Below are positions 29,109-39,438 of a DNA stretch of 64,000 bases, one piece after another. Every line of letters starts with the position of its first letter. Within the stretch, counting starts at the first letter, position 1. Source of the DNA: an uncultured Flavobacteriaceae bacterium (GTDB lineage: Bacteria; Bacteroidota; Bacteroidia; Flavobacteriales; Flavobacteriaceae); assembly GCA_905479095.1 (NCBI GenBank), contig CAJQLD010000006.1, positions 1 through 64,000 on the forward strand. The letters are read 5' to 3'. The translations under genes were made by a program, and so were the position numbers. The notes under the pieces were generated by a model, which worked only from the letters and a program-made list of their open reading frames with translations, was not told where the DNA came from and ran no database searches.

Positions 29109-32100
29109 TTTTGTTCTTAAAATATTCTTGCACTTTTTGCTTGAATTCCTGTCGCAAAGGTAAGCTTTGTCGGTTCAAAATCTCTGTTGTATTAAAATAT
29201 TGTTTAATCATCTCTGGGCTTGGATCAGGAGATTGAAAGCGATCTGCTTTACTAGTGTCAGAAACACGCTTTGTATCTTCACCCTGTTTTAAGGCGGCCT
29301 TTTCAAATTTTAACAACTGATGCTTAAGCGCCTTCATGTCTTGTAAGGATTTTGATGTAACCCCTTGATTTATAAGGTTTTGTTCGATTTTCTCCATAGA
29401 CTTAAGAAGGTTTTGAGCGCTTTGGCCAATCCCTTTTTTGTCTAATAGGTCTTGTAGTGCGTTTCTTAATTCTTGTTGCTTTTTAAAAATCTCAAACAAC
29501 TCACCATTATCACCCTCTGAATCGCCGCCAAAACCGCTTGGTTTCCCGCTTTTACCCTGACCTTCGCCTCCTGGAGAGCCATCTTCACTAGGTTTTGAGC
29601 CAGAATCGCCTTCTTTGCCCGAATCCTTATTTGAGTCGCCTTCACCCTTCTCAGAACCTTCCTTTTCACCGTTTGGTTTTTCACCGTTTTCATTGAGCTG
29701 CTTTTCCATCTCTTTGTTTAAAGCCTCTTGACTCATAATAATATCCGGTAATTGCATCTCGCCTTCGCCTTCACCTGGTGAAAGCTGCATTTCCATTTGC
29801 ATGGAATTTAGCGTATTACTCAATAAGTCAGCTAATTTATTGGTCGAAGAAACCACAAATTGTTGAGCAGAAACCCCTTTTCGAGTATCGTTTTCTGAAA
29901 GTAAATCTAAACTTTTATCAATATTAAAAAATACATCCGTGATCTCAGAATTGACTGTCTCCGAAATCTTAGGCTGTCTTAATGAAAGCGCAAACAAACT
30001 ATCATCAACGTGCTCGAAATGCTCTCTAAGATTGCTTTGTTTCACGAGGCGTTGTGCATAGTCGTTATTATTAGACGGCGATGTTTTGAAACGATCCATT
30101 AAAGCCTCTTGCTCAAAAGAAAACAAAAGTAAGTTGTCTAAAATTTGACGTAACATCTCAACGTCTTCATTCATTTGCTCGGATGAACCACTGCCCATCT
30201 GACTCGACATTTTCTGGCCCATTTGAAGCATCTTTTGTGCCGCCTTACTTTGGCTTTTTTGAGCCTTTGAAAGTTGGCTTTTTTTATCTTGGGGGCTGGA
30301 TGACTTTTCTTTTTCGCCTAAGTCTTCACTCGCTTTATATTGATCTTTTTGAATCGATTTTTCTAGATTAGGGTCATCGGGAAGCGAAAGCGGTTTTGAC
30401 AGTTCCTCATTATCTTTCTTCAAATCTTCTAATTGCTTTAGAAGATCCTTGAAATCATCATTCAATTTATCTTGAGCGGATTTCGAGTTTTTCTCCGAAG
30501 ACTCTTTAGATAATTCAGATTGTACTTCAGATAATTTATTTAAGGATTCTTGAAGTTGTTCTGCTTTTTTGGTCACATAATAGCGTTTCGTAAGCTCTAG
30601 CAATTGTTCTAAACTACGCTGTTTATTTTTATTTTGTTTGGCCATTTTATCTAGTTTTTCGGCCAGTTGTTCCTTATTAATTTTGTCTGTAACTTTCTTG
30701 AGCTCTTCTAGGATTTTTTCATCCTTTTTAAGTCGTTCTTGCTGTGCGTCCAAGCGTTTTTCTAGCTGTTCCTTAAAAGGATCCTTTTCTTTGGATTTAT
30801 TAAACTGATTTAAGTTCTCCTTCATTTTATTGTTGAATTTCTTCAATATTTGATCTTGATTCTTCTGACGCTCCAAAAATGATTTTAATTTTTGTTGATC
30901 ACTATAGTTCAATTGAGGCGCTTCTTTTTGATTTTGAGATAACTCTTTAAGGGCTTTGTCTTGTTTAGACAGAGTATTTAACGCTTTTTGAAACGCCGTC
31001 GATAACTCGTTCTGTTCTTGAAGTTGAAGTTCTTCAAGTGTGTTTTCACTTTTGGAATTATAATTAAATACACGACTCCTAGCAGACTTATTTTGATGGA
31101 ATGGGTCATTGTCAAAAACCTCAAAGTAAAGGGCATAGGCAGTATCCTCAATTAATTCTAAATTAGATGGGAAAGCGTACGTGAATTCTTGAAACGTCTG
31201 CGCATCAGCTGGCAGTGAAAGTGATTTGGAATTTGTGGGGTCCTCAATTGGGTAATAATGCAGTTTTAAGGAATTGACCCCATAATCATCTGAAATTTGA
31301 CCGTAAAAATAGAGGGATTCCTGAAAGGTAGAATCCTGCTTCATCTCAACTTTAATCGTGGGAGATTGGTCTTTAATGGTTTGGATAGCAAATGCTAGAT
31401 TTTCATAATTTTTAAGTTGAGCATTGCTAGTTTGAATCGTATAACTTAACGACTCAAACAGTTGTTTGTTGAATTGAAATTTTTGGTTGTTGGACTCAAA
31501 AGAAAGCGACTTGTCTTTATAAGCAAAGACCACAGATTCCGTTGCCTTGGTGATTAACTCCCACCTCAGCTTTGTACCTTCGGGGATTATAGCATTACCG
31601 TTGTTCGCAATTATTTCATCTAATTTGCCAGTATATCTTGGGTAATCTAAGTGTAAATCAAAACGAAGCAAGACCGGTGTGTTTATAACCTCTAAATGGT
31701 ACGGTTTTGAAACAACGTCACCAGCAATTAAGTTAAAGTCAACGGCGGCGTTTAACTGCCGGAATTCATGTTCAAAAACGCCTAACTGCGTTTGATTTAA
31801 TATATAGGACTCGTCGTTATAAACAATTTGAACTTCTTCAGGAACGACAGAACCCACTGTTTTTACAACCAACGTAAAAGACGTGTTTTCAATGGCTTCA
31901 AGCGGGGTATTCATTACAAAAAATGCGAAAGGCGCCGGTGGATAATAGGTGGTTTGATAATTGACAACCCGTTTTAAACTGTCTGTAAACACCGCTTGCT
32001 TCCCAAATATAAAAAACATAAAAACAATAAGGAAGGGAACTACCGCATACTTAAGATATTTTAAATTATCCTTAAGGTTAACGGCACTCTTAAAAGGAAC

Positions 32101-32511
32101 TAAACTCAGGCTTTTAGACTTCTGTTCGATGCTGGCTAAAAGAAATTCAGTATGTTCGGATTGTTGCTTCAACTGGAGCACGTTTAGAAGTTTGTCCTTA
32201 ACTTCTGGAAAATGTTCGCCGACAATCTTGGAGGCTGTTTCATTGTTAATCCCTTTTTGAATCTTAAAATATTTTGCCAATGGAATGAAAATCAACCTAT
32301 AAAAAAGAACGACTTCAAAACCAATAACACACCAAAACAGGAGGCTTCTTCCAAAAGGGTTTAACCAAAAAAAGTGCTCAATTATCAACGTAAACAGCGC
32401 ATAAAGCAAACCGATAGCAAAAAACAGCAACAGCCCCTTCAGTAAAGCGCTGATATAATAGCGTCTGATAAATTGTTCTAATTTTTGTTCTATGTTGTGA
32501 AACCCGTCCAG
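29101..32511 (-). CDS. DUF4175 family large membrane/coiled-coil protein; N-terminus probably extends past the ORF-track start at 32430
   Basis: ORF track 29101..32430 (TTG start). In-frame upstream codons encode 'LDGFHNIEQKLEQFIRRYYISALLKGL', continuing the family-like N-terminus; candidate CTG start at 32511; in-frame stop just upstream. Confidence 0.75.
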   Translation of the reverse strand: MDGFHNIEQKLEQFIRRYYISALLKGLLLFFAIGLLYALFTLIIEHFFWLNPFGRSLLFWCVIGFEVVLFYRLIFIPLAKYFKIQKGINNETASKIVGEHFPEVKDKLLNVLQLKQQSEHTEFLLASIEQKSKSLSLVPFKSAVNLKDNLKYLKYAVVPFLIVFMFFIFGKQAVFTDSLKRVVNYQTTYYPPAPFAFFVMNTPLEAIENTSFTLVVKTVGSVVPEEVQIVYNDESYILNQTQLGVFEHEFRQLNAAVDFNLIAGDVVSKPYHLEVINTPVLLRFDLHLDYPRYTGKLDEIIANNGNAIIPEGTKLRWELITKATESVVFAYKDKSLSFESNNQKFQFNKQLFESLSYTIQTSNAQLKNYENLAFAIQTIKDQSPTIKVEMKQDSTFQESLYFYGQISDDYGVNSLKLHYYPIEDPTNSKSLSLPADAQTFQEFTYAFPSNLELIEDTAYALYFEVFDNDPFHQNKSARSRVFNYNSKSENTLEELQLQEQNELSTAFQKALNTLSKQDKALKELSQNQKEAPQLNYSDQQKLKSFLERQKNQDQILKKFNNKMKENLNQFNKSKEKDPFKEQLEKRLDAQQERLKKDEKILEELKKVTDKINKEQLAEKLDKMAKQNKNKQRSLEQLLELTKRYYVTKKAEQLQESLNKLSEVQSELSKESSEKNSKSAQDKLNDDFKDLLKQLEDLKKDNEELSKPLSLPDDPNLEKSIQKDQYKASEDLGEKEKSSSPQDKKSQLSKAQKSQSKAAQKMLQMGQKMSSQMGSGSSEQMNEDVEMLRQILDNLLLFSFEQEALMDRFKTSPSNNNDYAQRLVKQSNLREHFEHVDDSLFALSLRQPKISETVNSEITDVFFNIDKSLDLLSENDTRKGVSAQQFVVSSTNKLADLLSNTLNSMQMEMQLSPGEGEGEMQLPDIIMSQEALNKEMEKQLNENGEKPNGEKEGSEKGEGDSNKDSGKEGDSGSKPSEDGSPGGEGQGKSGKPSGFGGDSEGDNGELFEIFKKQQELRNALQDLLDKKGIGQSAQNLLKSMEKIEQNLINQGVTSKSLQDMKALKHQLLKFEKAALKQGEDTKRVSDTSKADRFQSPDPSPEMIKQYFNTTEILNRQSLPLRQEFKQKVQEYFKNKND

Positions 32512-32794
32512 TTGATCCTCTATTTAAAAAAATAAAATTACAATAATAATCCATATTCATGGTGGCTTTGTAATAATATGTGAAGAAAAACAAGGAATGG
32601 ATGAAAGACGCCATTGCAATGAGTGCTTGATTTAAAAAAAGAATGAAAAACTTCATTTTCTTTGGATACAGCTAATTTTTTATATAAGTTTAACTTTGAA
32701 TTTGACCCAAGTCTAAATCTTCATTAAGCAATTTAACCGAAGCTTAAGAAGAACTGAGCTAAAAAACAACTCTTTTCTTGATAAATTTTAGACA

Positions 32795-32833
32795 CTAGTA
32801 TGCCGCACTAGCGCGAGCATCTTTTGCTCGTGC
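32795..32833. repeat. GC-rich hairpin pair upstream of recQ
   Basis: CTAGT-n7-ACTAG (32795-32811) and GCGCGAGCA-tcttt-TGCTCGTGC (32811-32833). Confidence 0.75.
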
Positions 32834-32918
32834 CCAGCAAGAGAAATAAACGTAAAAAATAAATTTTGAGTAGAAATTATAATAAGATAACAAAGGTTGG
32901 AGATTGGTTAACGACACA

Positions 32919-32942
32919 CAAGCGTGACGCTTGCGCAAGCGT
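32919..32942. repeat. Overlapping inverted repeats with perfect palindrome ACGCTTGCGCAAGCGT
   Basis: CAAGCGTGACGCTTGCGCAAGCGT: CAAGCG/CGCTTG hairpin overlapping the 16-bp palindrome 32927-32942. Confidence 0.8.
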
Positions 32943-33001
32943 GGAGTTACCCACCATTGCAGAAAACGCTAACGAATAAAAAAATGAAGTAAAAGTAGAG
33001 A

Positions 33002-34804
33002 ATGGAAAGGAATCCACAAACACTATTAAATAATATATTTGGTTACGATAAATTTCGTCCTTTGCAACAAGAAATTATTGACCGCACTTTAGCTGGAAAC
33101 GATAGTTTTGTACTGATGCCAACTGGTGGAGGAAAATCGATGTGTTTTCAGATTCCAGCCTTGTGTTTTGATGGAATTACAATTGTGGTTTCACCTCTTA
33201 TTTCTTTAATGAAAGATCAGGTTCAGGCATTACAATCAAACGGAATAAAAGCAGATTTTTTTAATAGTTCTATTTCTCCACAAGAGGAAAATGACGTGAT
33301 TGCTCGAGCTACGAAAGGCGAAATTAAGTTGCTTTATTTATCGCCAGAGAAATTGATTTCGGTTAGTAACACTTGGCTGAAAAATTTGAATATAAAATTA
33401 GTAGCTATTGACGAAGCACATTGCGTAAGCATGTGGGGACACGATTTTAGACCAGAATATACTCAACTAAAAGTGTTTAGAAATTCATTTCCAGAGGTTC
33501 CGTTTATGGCTTTGACTGCCACCGCAGATAAATCTGCTAGAGCGGATATTGAAGAACAATTGGGATTGAAAAACTCCAAATTATTTGTTTCTTCTTTTGA
33601 TAGAAAAAACCTAAGTATTGAAGTAAGGGGACAAGTTCCTAAAAAGAAAAAATTGCAAGAAATTGGGCGGTTTGTGGAACGAAAAAAGAATGAAAGTGGA
33701 ATCATTTATTGCCTAAGCAGAAAGAATACTGAGGAAGTAGCCGATTATTTGAAAGAGGATGGACATTCGGTAGCGTTTTATCATGCAGGAATGAATCCCG
33801 AGGAAAGAGAACGGGTGCAAACGGAATTTATACATGACGACACCAAAATAATTGTGGCGACGATTGCTTTTGGGATGGGAATTGACAAATCGAATGTGCG
33901 TTGGGTGATTCATTATAATTTACCCAAAAACTTAGAGGGGTATTACCAGGAAATTGGAAGAGCTGGTCGTGACGGACTTCCTTCTGAAACAAGGTTGTAT
34001 TATAACATGCGAGATTTTGTGTTGTACAGTCAGTTTGCGGATGATGGAGCAAATTCAACTATGCAAAAAGACAAATTGAGCCGAATGTTGCAATTTGCTG
34101 AGGCAAAATCGTGTAGGAGAAAAATACTGCTTTCTTATTTTGGAGAACATTTAACCAACGGTTGCGGAAATTGTGACGTTTGTGACAACCCACCCAAGGA
34201 CTTTGACGGAACTTTGTTGGCCCAGAAAGCGCTTTCTGGAATTGTTAGAATGAAAGAGAAGGAAGGGATTACGATGTTAATTAATGTATTGAGAGGCTCC
34301 AATAATGCGGAGGTAAATGCGGCAGGTTATTTCCAACTCAAAACCTATGGGGTAGGGAAAGATATAAGTTTTTTTGATTGGCGAGATTATATCATTCAAT
34401 TGGCAAATCAAGGATTGATTGAGATTATGTATAGCGAAGGCTCTGCATTAAAGGTTTCACCAATTGGATGGAAAGTGCTAAAAGGCGCACAGTCCATAAA
34501 GCTGACTTTACCAATAACTGCTAAAGAGAAAAATAGGAGGAAGCCAAAGGTCGTGAAAATGACAGACGAGGGAGAAGTGAATACTGATTTATTTACTGAA
34601 TTAAAGAAGTTGAGATATTCCATTTCTCGAGAAGAAAATGTACCAGCTTACATTATTTTTAATGATAAATCATTGAAAGCAATGGCGAGTGATTTACCTG
34701 TTACAGAAAATCAGTTTTTGGCAATTTCTGGAGTAGGGATGAACAAAATGGAACGGTACGGAGAGGAATTTATGGCGGTAATTAGGAAGTTTAAAACTGT
34801 ATAA
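33002..34804 (+). CDS. recQ: ATP-dependent DNA helicase RecQ
   Basis: 600 aa; 'FRPLQQEIIDRTLAGNDSFVLMPTGGGKSMCFQIPAL', 'AIDEAHCVSMWGHDFRPEY', 'GYYQEIGRAGRDG', zinc motif 'CRRKILLSYFGE...CGNCDVCDNP', HRDC-like C-term. Confidence 0.97.
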   Translation: MERNPQTLLNNIFGYDKFRPLQQEIIDRTLAGNDSFVLMPTGGGKSMCFQIPALCFDGITIVVSPLISLMKDQVQALQSNGIKADFFNSSISPQEENDVIARATKGEIKLLYLSPEKLISVSNTWLKNLNIKLVAIDEAHCVSMWGHDFRPEYTQLKVFRNSFPEVPFMALTATADKSARADIEEQLGLKNSKLFVSSFDRKNLSIEVRGQVPKKKKLQEIGRFVERKKNESGIIYCLSRKNTEEVADYLKEDGHSVAFYHAGMNPEERERVQTEFIHDDTKIIVATIAFGMGIDKSNVRWVIHYNLPKNLEGYYQEIGRAGRDGLPSETRLYYNMRDFVLYSQFADDGANSTMQKDKLSRMLQFAEAKSCRRKILLSYFGEHLTNGCGNCDVCDNPPKDFDGTLLAQKALSGIVRMKEKEGITMLINVLRGSNNAEVNAAGYFQLKTYGVGKDISFFDWRDYIIQLANQGLIEIMYSEGSALKVSPIGWKVLKGAQSIKLTLPITAKEKNRRKPKVVKMTDEGEVNTDLFTELKKLRYSISREENVPAYIIFNDKSLKAMASDLPVTENQFLAISGVGMNKMERYGEEFMAVIRKFKTV

Positions 34805-35083
34805 AAACAAAAGACAGTCTTTTAAAAACCCATCAGGAGGAAGACACCGATTCTTTTGACAAGAACAATAAATCAAACTCTGAGACATCTAAGTGCATTA
34901 CAAATGAATAGATATAACAAAATGCCAATCCCACCACAAAGCCTCTGACTTCCCAGAACATAAAACAGCAAAAGGCAGGGCACGCCACTATCACAAGTGT
35001 GTGTTCATTTTCATAAGAAAAACGCCCAATTCCTCACCCTCTCCGCAATCCCATTTCACTTTCCTAAAAACACCGCCTATTTC

Positions 35084-35115
35084 TTTGGGGAATGCGTTCA
35101 GCAATTCTATCTTTG
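35084..35115 (+). promoter_or_regulatory. Bacteroidota-type promoter for gltX (TTTG - 20 nt - TATCTTTG)
   Basis: TTTG at 35084-35087 and TATCTTTG at 35108-35115, 18 nt before the gltX ATG. Confidence 0.6.
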
Positions 35116-35133
35116 TGGCACTAATTCAAGACC

Positions 35134-36651
35134 ATGAACACTCCTATTCGCGTACGATTTGCACCAAGCCCAACAGGGCCACTCCATATTGGAGGGGTGC
35201 GAACCGCTCTTTTTAATTATTTATTTGCCAAAAAACACGGGGGTACTTTTGTACTTCGTATCGAAGATACCGACCAAAAACGCTATGTTGAAGGCGCAGA
35301 AGATTATGTTGTAAACGCACTAGACTGGTGTAATATTCCTTTCGATGAAGGCCCCGGAAAAGACGGTGGTTTTGGTCCTTACAAACAAAGTGAACGCAAG
35401 CATTTGTACAAGCAGTATGTCGATTTACTGATAGAGAATAACAAAGCCTATTACGCCTTTGATACTGCTGAAGCCCTAGACGAAGAGCGTAAAAACCACG
35501 AAGCAAAAAGCAAAACATTTATCTACAATTGGCACAACAGAACAAAAGGCCGATTGGTTAATTCTTTGGTCTTATCCAAAGAAGAGGTGGCTAATAAAAT
35601 AGCGAAAGGAGATGCGTATGTGATTCGTTTTTTAGCCCCACAAGATGAAACTCTTGCGCTAACCGACCTCATTAGAGGGGATATAAAAATTGACACCAAT
35701 ACACTGGATGATAAAGTGTTGTTCAAGTCGGATGGCATGCCAACCTATCACTTGGCCAATGTGGTGGACGACTATTTAATGAAAATCACGCATGTGATTC
35801 GCGGAGAAGAATGGTTGCCGTCTTTGGCGTTGCATCAATTACTTTACACTGCTTTTGGCTGGGAGGCGCCCAAATTTGCGCATTTACCATTAATTTTAAA
35901 GCCAACAGGGAAAGGAAAGTTAAGTAAACGTGACGGAGACAAACTCGGGTTTCCGGTGTTTCCATTAAACTGGGAAGACCCCGCGTCTCAAAGCCTCTCA
36001 AAAGGCTATAAAGAAAGTGGCTACTTTTCAGGAGCGGTCATCAATTTCTTAGCGTTCTTAGGTTGGAACCCAGGCACAGAGCAAGAGATTTTCGATTTAG
36101 AAGAACTTGTAGAGTCCTTTGATTTAAAAAACGTGAATAAAGCGGGCGCACGCTTTGACCCAGACAAAACAAAGTGGTTCAATCACCAGTATATGCAAAA
36201 GGCGGATACTGAAGCCTTGGTAGCAACATTTATAAGCGCAACTCCAGAAATAACGTCTATAGATCCTGGCTATGTAGAGTTGGTCATAAAACACATTAAA
36301 GAGCGGGCAACGTTTCCTTCAGAATTTTGGGGATTAAGTCATTACTTTTTTAAAGCTCCTGAAAATTACGCAGAAGCAGCACTTAAGAAGGCCTGGAAAG
36401 AGCATTCTGAAGACCTAATGCTGCAATTGATTGCACAGCTTGAAACAGCCGATGACAGTTCTGTTGAAGCACTTCAAGCGGCTATTAAAGGATGGATCAC
36501 CGAAAACGAAATTGGTTTTGGGAAAATCATGATGCCTTTAAGAGTGGCGCTGGTTGGTGCGCTCGAAGGGGCAGATGTTTTTGATATCCTCTTTTTAATA
36601 GGAAAAGCCGAAGCAATTCAGCGGATTCAATCCCTGATAACCAGTCACTAA
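35134..36651 (+). CDS. gltX: Glutamyl-tRNA synthetase
   Basis: 505 aa; 'RVRFAPSPTGPLHIGGVRTALFNYLFAKKHGG', 'KLSKRDGD'. Confidence 0.98.
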   Translation: MNTPIRVRFAPSPTGPLHIGGVRTALFNYLFAKKHGGTFVLRIEDTDQKRYVEGAEDYVVNALDWCNIPFDEGPGKDGGFGPYKQSERKHLYKQYVDLLIENNKAYYAFDTAEALDEERKNHEAKSKTFIYNWHNRTKGRLVNSLVLSKEEVANKIAKGDAYVIRFLAPQDETLALTDLIRGDIKIDTNTLDDKVLFKSDGMPTYHLANVVDDYLMKITHVIRGEEWLPSLALHQLLYTAFGWEAPKFAHLPLILKPTGKGKLSKRDGDKLGFPVFPLNWEDPASQSLSKGYKESGYFSGAVINFLAFLGWNPGTEQEIFDLEELVESFDLKNVNKAGARFDPDKTKWFNHQYMQKADTEALVATFISATPEITSIDPGYVELVIKHIKERATFPSEFWGLSHYFFKAPENYAEAALKKAWKEHSEDLMLQLIAQLETADDSSVEALQAAIKGWITENEIGFGKIMMPLRVALVGALEGADVFDILFLIGKAEAIQRIQSLITSH

Positions 36652-36722
36652 TTAATCTAAATGTAGTGTGAGAAATTTCATTACTTTTGCCGTTGCATAC
36701 AACGCATCCTGAAATAGAGTAA

Positions 36723-38519
36723 ATGAAGTATATTAGAAACTTTTGTATCATCGCACATATTGACCACGGTAAAAGTACTTTGGCAGATCGATTATTGGAT
36801 TTTACAGGCGCCGTTACAGAGCGTGAAAAGCAAAGCCAACTCCTTGATAGTATGGATTTGGAGCGGGAACGTGGAATTACCATCAAGTCGCATGCGATTC
36901 AAATGGAGTACACACACCAAGGTCAAGAGTATATTTTAAACTTAATTGACACGCCTGGTCATGTCGATTTTAGTTACGAAGTGTCTCGGTCCATCGCCGC
37001 TTGTGAAGGCGCACTATTGATTGTGGACGCTGCACAAAGTATTCAAGCACAAACAATTTCAAATTTATACCTAGCACTCGAGAATGATTTAGAAATTATT
37101 CCTGTTTTAAATAAAGTTGATTTACCGAGCGCAAATCCAGAAGAAGTCACCGATGATATTGTCGAGCTACTTGGCTGTGACCCCTCAGAAGTAATTCCTG
37201 CAAGTGCGAAAACTGGTATTGGAATTGAAGCGATTCTAACCGCTATTATAGAAAACGTTCCACCGCCAAAAGGGGATCCAGAAGCGCCTTTGCAAGCGCT
37301 TGTTTTTGATTCCGTTTACAACTCTTTTAGAGGGGTTGAAACCTATTTTAAGATCAAAAATGGAAGCATTAAAAAAAACCAACAGGTTAAATTTATAGCC
37401 ACAGGAAAAACCTATGGCGCAGATGAGGTAGGAACCCTCAACCTGACTCAAACCCCTAAAAAAGAAATAAGAACAGGCGATGTTGGCTACTTAATTACAG
37501 GCATAAAAGATGCGCGCGATGTCAAAGTAGGCGACACCATTACAGATGCAAATTTTCCAACAACCGAAGCGGTTGAAGGGTTTGAAGATGTAAAACCAAT
37601 GGTTTTTGCAGGACTCTATCCTGTAGATACTGAAGAGTATGAAGAGCTGCGCGCTTCAATGGAAAAACTACAATTGAATGATGCCTCTTTAGTCTTTCAA
37701 GCTGAAAGCTCTGCGGCTTTAGGATTTGGATTTCGATGTGGATTTTTAGGGATGTTGCACTTAGAAATCATACAAGAACGTTTAGAGCGCGAGTTTAATA
37801 TGACCGTAATAACAACGGTCCCCAATGTATCTTACCACGCTTTTACGCGTAAGGATCCAGATGCGATTGTGACCCTGAACAACCCAACAGATTTGCCTGA
37901 TCCTTCTGGATTGGACCGTGTTGAAGAACCTTATATAAAAGCGTCCATCATTACGAAATCTGATTTTGTTGGAAACGTCATGTCCTTGTGTATTGAAAAA
38001 CGTGGGCAAATTACAAGTCAAAACTATTTAACTCCTGAGCGAGTAGAATTAACATTTGATATGCCATTAGCAGAAATTGTATTTGACTTTTATGACCGAT
38101 TAAAAACCGTATCTAAAGGCTATGCCTCGTTCGATTATTCGCCAATTGGGATGCGTGTTTCAAAATTAGTACGCGTCGATATATTACTAAACGGACAAAC
38201 CGTCGATGCACTATCTGCGTTAATCCACGTGGATAACTCGGTGAATATTGGTAAAAAAATGTGTGCCAAACTAAAAGAACTGATTCCTCGTCAGCAATTT
38301 GATATTCCAATTCAGGCTGCTATTGGAGCGAAAATCATTTCCAGAGAAACTGTAAAAGCAGTCCGTAAAGATGTAACTGCCAAGTGTTATGGTGGCGATA
38401 TTTCTAGAAAAAGAAAGCTTTTAGAAAATCAGAAAAAAGGTAAAAAACGAATGCGTCAGGTAGGAAGCGTTGAGATTCCTCAAGAGGCATTTATGGCTGT
38501 TTTGAAACTGAATGATTAA
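36723..38519 (+). CDS. lepA: Translation elongation factor 4 (LepA)
   Basis: 598 aa; '[22 protein letters not shown]', '[19 protein letters not shown]', C-term '[43 protein letters not shown]'. Confidence 0.99.
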   Translation: MKYIRNFCIIAHIDHGKSTLADRLLDFTGAVTEREKQSQLLDSMDLERERGITIKSHAIQMEYTHQGQEYILNLIDTPGHVDFSYEVSRSIAACEGALLIVDAAQSIQAQTISNLYLALENDLEIIPVLNKVDLPSANPEEVTDDIVELLGCDPSEVIPASAKTGIGIEAILTAIIENVPPPKGDPEAPLQALVFDSVYNSFRGVETYFKIKNGSIKKNQQVKFIATGKTYGADEVGTLNLTQTPKKEIRTGDVGYLITGIKDARDVKVGDTITDANFPTTEAVEGFEDVKPMVFAGLYPVDTEEYEELRASMEKLQLNDASLVFQAESSAALGFGFRCGFLGMLHLEIIQERLEREFNMTVITTVPNVSYHAFTRKDPDAIVTLNNPTDLPDPSGLDRVEEPYIKASIITKSDFVGNVMSLCIEKRGQITSQNYLTPERVELTFDMPLAEIVFDFYDRLKTVSKGYASFDYSPIGMRVSKLVRVDILLNGQTVDALSALIHVDNSVNIGKKMCAKLKELIPRQQFDIPIQAAIGAKIISRETVKAVRKDVTAKCYGGDISRKRKLLENQKKGKKRMRQVGSVEIPQEAFMAVLKLND

Positions 38520-38589
38520 TCTAATTTCTGATTTTTATATTTTTAAAGAAAGTCTTATATTTCAGGATAATCTTTAAACAAAAAACTGA

Positions 38590-39438
38590 TTGAGTGCGAT
38601 TGCTTACAAAACAATTGGAATTGGGGTTACGTTTTCCCCTAACCTAGAGGCTAATATTAATGAAGCGGCTCGTTTAGCTTTGTTTTTTGAAGCCAAATTG
38701 GTCTTAATTCATGTTGGAGAACCCTCCGATAAAAAATCAAATACATTTTTAAGTTTTTTAAATCCTTTTGAGTCTGAAGGCCTTGAGTTTGAGGTGATAT
38801 TTCAATCTGGGGATCCCGTGGATGTTATACTAACCTCAACAGTAGAAAAAAACATAGATCTACTCATCATTGGGGCTCTTAAAAAGGAGAATTTTCTAAA
38901 ATACTACTTGGGCTCTATTGCGCGAAAGATTACACGAAAAGCGAACTGTTCGGTTTTGCTTTTGATTAACCCCTCTAAAGAGCGAGCGCCATGTAACCAC
39001 ATTGTGGTCAATGGTTTAAAAGATCCAAAAACCGAAGAAACCGTTACAACCGCATTCTTTGTTGGTCATAAATTAGGCGCTAAAAAAATTACGGTCGTTG
39101 AAGAAGTGGATCAGGACGAAGTGAGCGTCAAGGTTGACGATGACAAATCACTTAGGAGGTCTACAATTGTTAAAGAACGTTTACGATTGAGAGAAGAAAC
39201 TCGAGTTAAAAAAATATTAAAGACCATTCCTGCAGATTACACTGAAGATATTGTAATCAAATCACAACCAATTTTTGGGAAACGTGGCTATTCAATAGGG
39301 CATTATGCTCAAGTAGCACGTGCCGATTTATTAGTCATGAATGCCCCGGCCAAAATGACCTTTTGGGACCGGTTATTTCCTCATGATATCGAACATATTT
39401 TAACTGAATTACCAACCGATGTATTAATTGTACAATGA
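38590..39438 (+). CDS. Tandem universal stress protein (two Usp-like halves), TTG start
   Basis: 282 aa; Usp motif 'GSIARKITRKANCSVLLL' in the N-half and 'ADLLVMNAP...FPHDIEHILTELPTDVLIV' in the C-half. Confidence 0.85.
   Translation: MSAIAYKTIGIGVTFSPNLEANINEAARLALFFEAKLVLIHVGEPSDKKSNTFLSFLNPFESEGLEFEVIFQSGDPVDVILTSTVEKNIDLLIIGALKKENFLKYYLGSIARKITRKANCSVLLLINPSKERAPCNHIVVNGLKDPKTEETVTTAFFVGHKLGAKKITVVEEVDQDEVSVKVDDDKSLRRSTIVKERLRLREETRVKKILKTIPADYTEDIVIKSQPIFGKRGYSIGHYAQVARADLLVMNAPAKMTFWDRLFPHDIEHILTELPTDVLIVQ

Noticed and set aside
29466-29693. Basic K/R-rich 75-aa ORF within DUF4175
   Set aside because: Alternate-frame artefact of the low-complexity Gly/Ser/Glu/Lys-rich segment of DUF4175.
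32378-32656. 92-aa minus-strand ORF across the DUF4175 5' end
   Set aside because: Out of frame with the DUF4175-like N-terminal peptide and no recognisable protein features.
32431-33001. Strand-switch gap upstream of recQ as alternative oriC
   Set aside because: No DnaA-box-like 9-mers seen and the most distinctive features are GC-rich hairpins; the 50.6-51.1 kb gap fits better.
38221-38236. TAATCCACGTGGATAA inside lepA, parS-like palindrome
   Set aside because: Four mismatches to TGTTCCACGTGGAACA and within a conserved coding region; likely coincidental.
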